A DNA stretch of 64,000 nucleotides, taken from an uncultured Desulfobacter sp. Lineage in GTDB: Bacteria; Desulfobacterota; Desulfobacteria; Desulfobacterales; Desulfobacteraceae. How positions within the stretch are numbered: the first letter of the stretch is position 1; the number at the start of each line of letters is the position of its first letter. Below the pieces are notes generated by a model. It saw only the letters and a program-made list of their open reading frames with translations, was not told the origin of the DNA and did not search any database. The translations under genes and the position numbers were made by a program. The DNA lies in assembly GCF_963666675.1 (NCBI RefSeq), contig NZ_OY762929.1:3790001-3854000 (forward strand), read 5' to 3'. Below are positions 57,031 through 64,000 of this stretch, in pieces.

Positions 57031-58203
57031 ATGCAACTGAATTGGTCATTAATGGATAACAATATTACCAGAGATGATATCTCTAAAATTATAGAATTTT
57101 TAAAACAAGAGCCGATTTTGACACAGTCTGTCAACGTAAAGGCTTTTGAGAAAGAATGGTCTGAATGGCTGGGGGTAAAATACAGTGTTTTGGTTAATTC
57201 CGGATCGTCGGCCAATTTATTATCCGCTGCCGCAATTAAAGCGACGATAGGTGACGGGGAAATAATTGTTTCACCCATTGGATGGGTCTCGACCATCGCT
57301 TCTGTTATTCACAACGGAATGACCCCTGTATTTGCGGATATCAATCCTGAAACGCTATCCATGGATGATGAACAGATTATCAATAAAATCACAGACAAAA
57401 CAAAGGCGGTCTTTGTAACCCATGTTCAGGGGTTTAATGGTCTTTCAGATCGACTTTTAAATGTATTGAAAGAAAAAAATATACCCTTGCTGGAGGACGT
57501 ATGTGAGTCCCATGGCGCAACGCACAACGGCAGAAAACTTGGATCTTTTGGGCTGATTTCAAATTTCTCATTCTATTATGCCCATCATCTCAGCACAATT
57601 GAAGGCGGAATAATCTGTACGGATGATGAAGAGATCTATCAGATTTTGAGAATGTATCGATCTCATGGAATGGTTCGTGAGTCAGATAGTGATGAATTAA
57701 AACAACGTTATTACAAAAAACACCCTGATTTAAATCCGGATTTCATTTTTGCCTATCCTGCCTATAATGTTCGGAGTACCGAAATAAATGCGGTGCTTGG
57801 AAGAAATCAGCTGCCTCGTCTGGACAAAAACAATGAAAAAAGAAAAAAAAATTTCAAGCTGTTTTTAGATAACCTTGATAGCACCAAATACAGAACCAAT
57901 TTTCAATTGGACGGTAGCTGTAATTATGCTTTTAATCTCATTCTTAAGAATCCTGATTTTGAATTTTGTGAAAAAGTTATGAATGCGCTCCGTGAAGCAA
58001 AAGTGGAATTCAGACGGGGGAGTGCAGGCGGTGGAAACCAGTTACGACAACCATATCTAAAAGGAATCGTCGGTTCTGACGAATATAAAAATTATCCTGA
58101 GGTTGACCATATTCATTTTTTCGGCTTTTATATTGGTAATTACCCAGATCTGCCGGAAGAAAAAATACTTAAACTTTGTAAGTTACTAAATGATATACAT
58201 TAA
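57031..58203 (+). CDS. ColD-like PLP-dependent 3-dehydratase (His in place of Lys)
   Basis: A 390-residue member of the DegT/DnrJ/EryC1 fold. Where aminotransferases have the PLP lysine, this reads SFYYAHHLSTIEGG (about 187-200), with His as in ColD and the E1/RfbH 3-dehydratases. LLEDVCESHGATHNGRKLGSF supplies the Asp. This is the family that removes the C3 hydroxyl of a 4-keto-6-deoxy NDP-sugar. In GDP pathways that is ColD for GDP-4-keto-6-deoxymannose. Beside the GMD-like gene it points to a GDP-4-keto-3,6-dideoxy (hexose or heptose) intermediate. AGGGGA precedes the ATG. Confidence 0.8.
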   Translation: MQLNWSLMDNNITRDDISKIIEFLKQEPILTQSVNVKAFEKEWSEWLGVKYSVLVNSGSSANLLSAAAIKATIGDGEIIVSPIGWVSTIASVIHNGMTPVFADINPETLSMDDEQIINKITDKTKAVFVTHVQGFNGLSDRLLNVLKEKNIPLLEDVCESHGATHNGRKLGSFGLISNFSFYYAHHLSTIEGGIICTDDEEIYQILRMYRSHGMVRESDSDELKQRYYKKHPDLNPDFIFAYPAYNVRSTEINAVLGRNQLPRLDKNNEKRKKNFKLFLDNLDSTKYRTNFQLDGSCNYAFNLILKNPDFEFCEKVMNALREAKVEFRRGSAGGGNQLRQPYLKGIVGSDEYKNYPEVDHIHFFGFYIGNYPDLPEEKILKLCKLLNDIH

Positions 58204-58372
58204 TAAAACCAGACAATCCGTTTTTAGAGACCGATTTAAAAAAATCCATCTAACGGTCGAGACTGCCAGAATTAGTGAAATGTCACGAAACGGACAGGTA
58301 AATCATAAGAAACACAAAGGCATTATAAAGTAAAACCAATAATCTAGATAAGTTGTATGAGGTAAATTCCCC

Positions 58373-59464
58373 GTGAATAAATATACAATATCAGATAAAA
58401 ATTGGCAGGAATCCATACTCCCCCCCACGGCAACGATTGAACAAGCCTGTAAGGTTATGAAATACAGCACAATGGGTTTTGTGCTTGTTCTGGACGATCA
58501 CGGTCGACTGTTAGGAATTTTAACCCGAAATGATTTTCGAAAAGGTTTAATAAAGAGAGCCGGCCTATGTGACAACGTTACGGAAATAATGAATCCGTGT
58601 CCCCATACGATAAAAGAAAATGAAGCCGAAGATGTGATATTAGCTTTTTTCCAAAAGACATCCCTTATGCACCTGCCTGTAATTGATGATGACAGGAAGG
58701 TTGTAAGGGTCGATTATTGTGACGGCCACACCAAAATTGCGGAAGAAGATAATTGGGCTATAATTATGGCGGGCGGATTGGGAAAGAGACTACGTCCGTT
58801 AACTGAAGATGTGCCGAAACCTTTGTTGAAAATTGGTTCTAAACCGATATTAGAGAAAATTATTGAAAATTGTATAAAAAGTGGTTTTAAAAAAGTTTTT
58901 TTATCTGTGAATTATAAATCTGAAATGATAAAAGAAGCCTTCGGCAACGGTAGTGATTGGGGGATCACAATTGAATACATAGAAGAAACTAAAAAATTGG
59001 GGACCGCCGGCGCCTTGTCTTTGCTTCCAGCTCAACCGCCCAAAACGATTCTCGTAATGAACGGAGATCTTCTAACTGATTTAAATTTTCAAGAATTAAT
59101 GCATTTCCATATGGAACATAAAGTCAGCGCAACCATGTGCGTCAAAGAATATGAATTTTCGGTTCCCTTTGGTGTTGTAAACGTGGGAAGTAGTAATAAC
59201 AAAATTATCGGAATTGATGAAAAGCCTGTACAAAAATTTTTTATAAATGCAGGAATCTATCTTCTGGAACCTGAAGTCCTTGAAGATGTCGCAAAAAACA
59301 GTTATCTGGATATGCCGGATCTGTTTAAAATTTTGCTGAAAAAGGAAAAATCAACCTCTGTTTTTCCAATTCATGAATACTGGCTGGATATCGGAAGGAT
59401 TGAAGATTACAAAAAAGCGAATAGTTATGTAATGCCCATGGTCAAAATAAAATCAAATGCATAA
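58373..59464 (+). CDS. ptmE: PtmE-type CBS-domain sugar nucleotidyltransferase
   Basis: A 363-residue fusion. Two CBS repeats (about 8-115: MGFVLVLDDHGRLLGILTR, then LMHLPVIDDDRKVV) precede a nucleotidyltransferase domain (about 125-355). The latter has MAGGLGKRLRPLTEDVPKPL (G-loop, Lys), GTAGALSLL and VMNGDLLTDL (metal Asp). The order matches PtmE of Campylobacter, which makes the GDP-glucosamine precursor in the legionaminic acid pathway. CBS domains suggest control by adenine nucleotides. The start is GTG behind GAGGT. It opens the second block of nonulosonic acid genes. Confidence 0.82.
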   Translation: MNKYTISDKNWQESILPPTATIEQACKVMKYSTMGFVLVLDDHGRLLGILTRNDFRKGLIKRAGLCDNVTEIMNPCPHTIKENEAEDVILAFFQKTSLMHLPVIDDDRKVVRVDYCDGHTKIAEEDNWAIIMAGGLGKRLRPLTEDVPKPLLKIGSKPILEKIIENCIKSGFKKVFLSVNYKSEMIKEAFGNGSDWGITIEYIEETKKLGTAGALSLLPAQPPKTILVMNGDLLTDLNFQELMHFHMEHKVSATMCVKEYEFSVPFGVVNVGSSNNKIIGIDEKPVQKFFINAGIYLLEPEVLEDVAKNSYLDMPDLFKILLKKEKSTSVFPIHEYWLDIGRIEDYKKANSYVMPMVKIKSNA

Positions 59465-59546
59465 AAAAGCCGAAAATCCATTCCAAACTGAGATAGGTAT
59501 CCAATCAATGGCCACCTAAAGTTAACCGGAAAGAGAAGGACAGAAA

Positions 59547-60524
59547 ATGTACCATATTATTGTAATAGGGGCGGGCCGAGTCGGAAGTCGTCACGTACAG
59601 GCTCTTGCTAAAATTGACATACCGGTTACGATTCAGGTAGTTGATCCAAACCCCAAAGCGCTAAAAATAGCTGAACAATTATTCTACCAAAATCCGGAAA
59701 ACGCAAACATAACGAAAATTACTTTTTTACATTCAATACAAGAAATTAATTCAGACATAGATTTTGGTGTTATTGCAACAAATGCTGATGTTCGTTTGTC
59801 GGCTTTAACAGAATTACTAAAGAAAATTAGGGTTAAATACTTACTGCTGGAAAAGGTTTTATTCCAGTCGATAGCGGATGGGAAACAAGCAGAAAGACTT
59901 CTGCAACAAAGTGGTATCAAGGCTTGGGTGAACTGCCATAGACGAATGAATCCATTTTATCAAAAATTAAAAAAGGAATTGAGAAACAGCGAATATATTA
60001 ATTATAATGTGGTCGGTGGAGAATGGGGATTAGGATGTAATGCGATTCATTACTTGGATCATTTGGCTTTTTTGACGGAAGAACAACTTATATCTCTAAA
60101 CACCAGTAAACTTGATAAAGACTTGCTTAAGAGCAAACGGCCGGGTTTTATTGAATTTACAGGCACTTTAACCGGTTTATTTTCTAAAGGAAGTCAAATT
60201 TCTTTGACAGCCCAAAAAAACACTCAAATGGCTTCTACTATAAATATAGAAAGTGAAAAAATAAAAATTGAGATACAAGAGGGAATCAGACAGGCCGTAA
60301 TAAAAAGAGCGCCGGAAAATTGGGCAAAAGAGACAATAGAATTTACCTGGCGGTATCAAAGTGACATCACACAAATAGTTGCGAGCAGCATTTTAAAAAC
60401 GCAGGATTGTTTCTTAACGCCATTTAAAGAATCCTTACAGCTTCATGAAATTTTATTAGAGGCCATTAGAGCCTTTTTAAACTCAAACACAGATAGCACC
60501 TATACCTATTGCCCGATCACATAA
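59547..60524 (+). CDS. Gfo/Idh/MocA-like oxidoreductase with altered EKP motif
   Basis: A 325-residue protein. The N-terminal Rossmann fold starts IIVIGAGRVGSRHVQAL. The usual EKP is EKV (YLLLEKVLFQS), and the C-terminal domain begins NCHRRMNPFYQKLKKEL. HYLDHLAFLTEE carries a His as in the family. Similar oxidoreductases sit between ptmE- and neuB-type genes in other nonulosonic acid loci. Whether it is redox-active is uncertain given the EKP change. GAAGGA precedes the ATG and legI follows 9 nt later. Confidence 0.72.
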   Translation: MYHIIVIGAGRVGSRHVQALAKIDIPVTIQVVDPNPKALKIAEQLFYQNPENANITKITFLHSIQEINSDIDFGVIATNADVRLSALTELLKKIRVKYLLLEKVLFQSIADGKQAERLLQQSGIKAWVNCHRRMNPFYQKLKKELRNSEYINYNVVGGEWGLGCNAIHYLDHLAFLTEEQLISLNTSKLDKDLLKSKRPGFIEFTGTLTGLFSKGSQISLTAQKNTQMASTINIESEKIKIEIQEGIRQAVIKRAPENWAKETIEFTWRYQSDITQIVASSILKTQDCFLTPFKESLQLHEILLEAIRAFLNSNTDSTYTYCPIT

Positions 60525-60533
60525 AGAGTTTCT

Positions 60534-61544
60534 ATGAAAAAAACTATTATTATTGCGGAAGCGGGGGTCAACCATAACGGAGACGTGTCTTTGGCCAGAG
60601 AACTAATCGCTATTGCCGCAGATGCCGGCGTAGATTATGTAAAATTTCAAACCTGGATTACCGAAGACACCATTGCCTTTGATGCCCCAAAGGTCGAGTA
60701 CCAGATTGACAACGATGGAACATCGACCCAATACGAAATGGCTAAAAGATTAGAGCTTTCGTTTGGTGATTTTGAGAAATTAAAAAACTACTGTGATCAA
60801 AAAAAAATCGGATTTTTGTCTTCTGCAGAAGAAATAAAAAGTCTTGATTTTTTGGTTGACAAGCTTAACATGCCATTAATTAAGATAGGTTCAGGGGAGC
60901 TGACAAATACTCTTTTTTTACGGAAAGTGGCTGCCAAAAACCGCCCGGTGATCCTGTCTTCCGGGATGGCGACCATGGATGAGATCAAAGCAGCCTTTCA
61001 AACGTTGAAAGAATACGGTGCAAGAACAGTTCATATTTTACATTGTACTACAAGTTATCCTGCAGCGTTTGAAGCCGTGAATCTTAAAGCAATGTTGGCT
61101 ATTAAGAATGAAATTAGAGTACCCATAGGATTTTCAGACCACACCTTGGGCACGGAGGCTTCCATCGCAGCCGTTGCTTTAGGCGCAGAGATAATTGAAA
61201 AACATTTCACCGTAGATAAAAATTTACCCGGGCCTGATCATAAAGCCTCACTCAGCCCGGAGGAATTAAAACAATTGGTCACACAAATTCGCAACGTCGA
61301 AAAGTCATTGTCTGGCTCGGGACAAAAAATACCGACACCAGACGAATTAACTATAAGACAAAACATTCGTAAAGGTATTTATCTTGCTCAGGATGTGAAG
61401 CAAGGAACGATTATGACGGAAGAATTCATACATTTTAAAAAACCAATAAAAGGCTTTGATGCATTAGAAATTGATTTGGTAATAGGCAAAAAAACAAAAA
61501 AAAAGCTCAAGGCCGGTTCCCCGTTAAAAAAAAATGACATTTAG
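60534..61544 (+). CDS. legI: LegI-type nonulosonic acid synthase (NeuB family)
   Basis: Condenses a 6-carbon amino sugar with phosphoenolpyruvate; 336 residues. The TIM-barrel has AEAGVNHNGDVSLARELI, VKFQTWITED, IKIGSGELTN, GFSDHTLGTEA and EKHFTVDKNLPGPDHKAS. The C-terminal antifreeze-like (SAF) domain (about 275-336) starts with IRKGIYLAQDVKQG. LegB, LegC, PtmE and LegG homologues in the same locus favour legionaminic rather than sialic acid. It lies 9 nt downstream of the oxidoreductase and 3 nt upstream of the DegT-like gene. Confidence 0.9.
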   Translation: MKKTIIIAEAGVNHNGDVSLARELIAIAADAGVDYVKFQTWITEDTIAFDAPKVEYQIDNDGTSTQYEMAKRLELSFGDFEKLKNYCDQKKIGFLSSAEEIKSLDFLVDKLNMPLIKIGSGELTNTLFLRKVAAKNRPVILSSGMATMDEIKAAFQTLKEYGARTVHILHCTTSYPAAFEAVNLKAMLAIKNEIRVPIGFSDHTLGTEASIAAVALGAEIIEKHFTVDKNLPGPDHKASLSPEELKQLVTQIRNVEKSLSGSGQKIPTPDELTIRQNIRKGIYLAQDVKQGTIMTEEFIHFKKPIKGFDALEIDLVIGKKTKKKLKAGSPLKKNDI

Positions 61545-61547
61545 CTT

Positions 61548-62462
61548 ATGATTATTCCCAAAATCGCAACCCAAAGATCCAACTATAGACTCTTTTACTA
61601 CCATTTCAACGCAGCCAGAGAAGCGTTTCTATTTTTATTAAAAAGGATGAAGAAAGAAAACATAAAAATTATTCTTCCGGCCTATATTGGATTTAGTACG
61701 CGCGAGGGGTCAGGTATTTTTGACCCAATTAAAGAAAGTCGGATCGAATATTCATTTTATAGAATGAGTACTGTTTTAACAATCGATTTCAAACATCTAA
61801 AAGATTTGGTAGACACATCTTCAAAATGCGCGGTCCTAATCGTAAACTACTTTGGCTTAGATTCTCCGAATAAACCACAAATAATCAAATTCTTACGAGA
61901 GAAAAAAATTCCAATCATTGAAGATAACGCACATTCTCTCTTTTCATTTTATAATTGTTTTGACCATGAGTTTGACTATGCTTTTTTTTCATTGCATAAA
62001 ATGCTTCCCTATAAAACCGGAGGTTTCTTGGTCTGTAGATCAAATTTAGAGACAACGGAATATGATATGGATTTTTTCAAGTACGATCTGAACGCAATCA
62101 GCAATGCAAGAACCAGCAATTTTAATGAAATATCGCAAAAGCTGATGCAAATTAACCATCCCAACATAACCTTATGCCCACTTAAACTTGAAAATTCCGT
62201 TCCCCAAACCTACCCTTTATTCTTAGATACCATGGATTTACGGGATCATTTATATTTTGAAATGAATAAGAGTGGTTTTGGTGTTGTTAGTTTATATCAT
62301 ACGTTAATCTCCGAAGCTGACGAGTCATTTTCAGTGGAACATACTATGTCCGCAAGGATACTTAATCTCCCTGTACATCAAGACATTCTTCCGCAAGATA
62401 TCTCCAAAATGGTAACGAAAATGGTGGCTTTGATTAATGAATTTAACAAAAAATATGCATAA
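61548..62462 (+). CDS. DegT/DnrJ/EryC1-family aminotransferase-like protein, short
   Basis: 304 residues, shorter than the usual 370-400 for the family. The PLP lysine is in FFSLHKMLPYKTGGF and the Asp in PIIEDNAHSLFSF. The N-terminus YYHFNAAREAFLFLLKRMKK lacks the usual small-residue G/T-A-L lead. It overlaps the next gene, and legI ends 3 nt upstream. It could make a 4-amino sugar or act on an acceptor modification; substrate unknown. Confidence 0.72.
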   Translation: MIIPKIATQRSNYRLFYYHFNAAREAFLFLLKRMKKENIKIILPAYIGFSTREGSGIFDPIKESRIEYSFYRMSTVLTIDFKHLKDLVDTSSKCAVLIVNYFGLDSPNKPQIIKFLREKKIPIIEDNAHSLFSFYNCFDHEFDYAFFSLHKMLPYKTGGFLVCRSNLETTEYDMDFFKYDLNAISNARTSNFNEISQKLMQINHPNITLCPLKLENSVPQTYPLFLDTMDLRDHLYFEMNKSGFGVVSLYHTLISEADESFSVEHTMSARILNLPVHQDILPQDISKMVTKMVALINEFNKKYA

Positions 62463-63543
62463 AGAATTCAAACGCTTTGATCTGTATAATCATAAAGATG
62501 AATGGAAAAAATACATCCAGATGTTACCCGAAGAGAATCAGGATATTTATTTTGAACCAGGTTATTACCAAATATATCAAGATGCAGGGTACGGCGTTGC
62601 TGAATGTGTTGTTTACTCGGAGGATAACAAATTTATTATATATCCTTTTCTAAGAAGGACACTGAAAAACATCGCTTTTGATCACCCCTATTCTGACTAT
62701 TCAGACATTGAAGGTGCTTACGGAATAAATGGCGCTGGAACGAATGTCAAAAATATTCGAGACGAACGACAATTTTTCGAAAATTTTTCATCTGAATTTA
62801 CCGAGTTTTGTCTTAAAAATAAAATCCTGGCTGAGTTTACTCGTTTCAATTCATTATTGGAAAACCATCACTATTTTTTTCACACATCTATTTTAAAACA
62901 AAATCAATCCATCATTGTCAATTTAGCATGTGAAAATTTGATGATTGATAGTTATGCGCACGCTGTTAGAAAAAATATTAAAAAAGCAGAGCGCAACGAA
63001 CTTTCATGGCAAGTGGTTGAAGGCACACATACAACGTCTGAACAGCTTGACCAATTTATGGTTATCTACGAAAGGACAATGGACCGTAATAATGCAAGTG
63101 ATTTTTTTTATTTTGAAAAATCCTATTTTGAAAAATTAAATCGCGAGTTGCAGGATAAAGCGCTTTACTTTTTTATTTTTAAAGAAGATATTTGCGTATC
63201 AACGGAACTGGTATTAAAAGGTGCTCAGACAGCGTACTCTTTCCTCGGCGGAACAGATGCCGATTACTACGCATTGGGATCAAATTCATTTTTAAAGCAT
63301 AAAATTCATCTACACCTTAAGGCTATAGGAGTAAAGTACTTTTACCTGGGCGGTGGAACAACTGACAACGATGGGATTTTCAATTATAAAAAGCGTTTTG
63401 CTAAGAATGGTGTCATTGATTTTTTTATAGGCAAGCGAATCTTTTTTAACGAAGAATATGATAATCTTATTTCACAATGGGAGCAGCTAAACCCTGGTAA
63501 AAAGGATAAATATAAAAATTTTTTAACCCGGTATCGATTATAA
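62437..63543 (+). CDS. FemAB/GNAT-like N-acyltransferase
   Basis: A 368-residue protein with a FemAB-type double GNAT layout. Recognisable are the mid-segment SYAHAVRKNIKKAERNEL and the C-terminal part with YFYLGGGTTDNDGIFNYKKR, as in FemAB-like proteins of polysaccharide loci. It may start at ATG 62437 (GGTGG upstream) or at 62455, which overlaps the previous stop by 8 nt. FemAB relatives transfer acyl or aminoacyl groups to amines. Since no LegH acetyltransferase is seen, this could do the N-acylation step; inference only. Confidence 0.7.
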   Translation: MNLTKNMHKEFKRFDLYNHKDEWKKYIQMLPEENQDIYFEPGYYQIYQDAGYGVAECVVYSEDNKFIIYPFLRRTLKNIAFDHPYSDYSDIEGAYGINGAGTNVKNIRDERQFFENFSSEFTEFCLKNKILAEFTRFNSLLENHHYFFHTSILKQNQSIIVNLACENLMIDSYAHAVRKNIKKAERNELSWQVVEGTHTTSEQLDQFMVIYERTMDRNNASDFFYFEKSYFEKLNRELQDKALYFFIFKEDICVSTELVLKGAQTAYSFLGGTDADYYALGSNSFLKHKIHLHLKAIGVKYFYLGGGTTDNDGIFNYKKRFAKNGVIDFFIGKRIFFNEEYDNLISQWEQLNPGKKDKYKNFLTRYRL

Positions 63544-64000
63544 TGAAAAGAATTGCGATATTTACAACGACCCGAGCAGAATTCGGTGCGTTTATCCCAT
63601 TGATCAAAGCAATAGAGAAATCCAATAAAATCAGCTATTCTCTTTTCGTAGGCGGGGCTCACCTTGCCCAAGAATACGGTTATACATATGAGGAGGTAAA
63701 AAAACAGGGGTTCCATGTCACCCAAACCTTTGATTACCTGCTAAATGAAAATTCGATGTCATCGATCAGTAAAAGCTGTGGAATTAATATAATTGATATG
63801 GCCTCTATATTTGAACAGTTCAATTTTGACATCGTCTGTTTAGCAGGAGATCGATATGAACTTTTGCCCATAGCCTTGACGGCTATTTTGTTTCGTAAAC
63901 CCATTATACATCTCTATGGCGGAGAAATTACCGAGGGCGTTATTGATGACCAAGTCAGGAACATGCTAACAAAAGCGGCACATTTACATTTCACCTCATG
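63543..64000 (+). CDS. legG: LegG-type UDP/GDP-sugar 2-epimerase (partial, cut by window edge)
   Basis: The first 152 residues of a hydrolysing 2-epimerase (NeuC/LegG family). The start KRIAIFTTTRAEFGAFIPLI has the TTRAEFG motif, and VCLAGDRYELLPIALTAILF and HLYGGEITEGVIDDQVRNML are typical. This step removes NDP and epimerises C2 before LegI. ATG overlaps the preceding stop (TAATG). The frame runs off the right edge, so roughly 220 residues are missing. Confidence 0.88.
   Translation, partial: MKRIAIFTTTRAEFGAFIPLIKAIEKSNKISYSLFVGGAHLAQEYGYTYEEVKKQGFHVTQTFDYLLNENSMSSISKSCGINIIDMASIFEQFNFDIVCLAGDRYELLPIALTAILFRKPIIHLYGGEITEGVIDDQVRNMLTKAAHLHFTS

Overview
The window comes from a Gram-negative, sulfate-reducer-like Deltaproteobacterium (Desulfobacterota). 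The partial 16S rRNA at the left edge reads as Desulfobacteraceae, most likely Desulfobacter or a close relative. Supporting signs are the paired b/b' ATP synthase operon without a and c subunits, a DASS-type anion symporter under a sigma-54 promoter, and a Nif11-like gene. The genus is my judgement from reading the sequence, not a database result.

Left third (1-19.9 kb, almost all minus strand): housekeeping genes. In transcription order from right to left these are ldcA and a serine hydrolase; the rod-shape operon mreB-mreC-mreD-mrdA-rodA; the F1Fo operon atpF'-F-H-A-G-D-C with a strong terminator; a GlmU-type uridylyltransferase lacking the acetyltransferase half; zapB-like, zapA, 6S RNA, rny and tyrS; and finally the rrn promoter and 16S gene, which runs off the window.

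Middle (19.9-31.3 kb, mostly plus strand): a Nif11-like gene behind a good sigma-54 promoter, a membrane protein with an Ada-like Cys domain, a cupin, a U32 peptidase-family protein, a sigma-54 activator with a Cys-containing PAS domain, a NifX/NafY-like protein, a cytidylate-kinase-like/BON fusion and a DASS symporter behind a second sigma-54 promoter, then trkA-trkH.

Right half (31.3-64 kb, plus strand, more AT-rich): a surface-polysaccharide locus. After a 735-nt gene-free leader come a silk-like Gly/Ala-rich secreted protein, an SLBB-rich polysaccharide export protein with a perfect 21-bp tandem repeat, a YjbH-like outer-membrane protein and a Wzz-like co-polymerase. Then two sugar pathways are interleaved. 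The first is a GDP-linked legionaminic-acid-type route: legB-legC at 38.3-40.4 kb, and ptmE-like, oxidoreductase, legI, aminotransferase, FemAB-like and legG at 58.4-64 kb. The second lies between them at 40.6-58.2 kb. It holds HddC- and HddA-like GDP-heptose activation enzymes, a GDP-mannose-4,6-dehydratase-like enzyme, a ColD-like 3-dehydratase with His in place of the PLP lysine, a two-subunit thiamine-diphosphate E1 enzyme without E2/E3, a cobalamin-binding radical SAM protein, and three related SDR proteins lacking the usual catalytic Tyr. With them are a PglK-like ABC flippase and two glycosyltransferases.

The most interesting candidate for an undescribed system is this second pathway. 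The gene set fits a GDP-3,6-dideoxy-(heptose) intermediate modified by thiamine-dependent two-carbon transfer and radical SAM chemistry, giving an unusual branched surface sugar. That assignment is inference from gene content and motifs.
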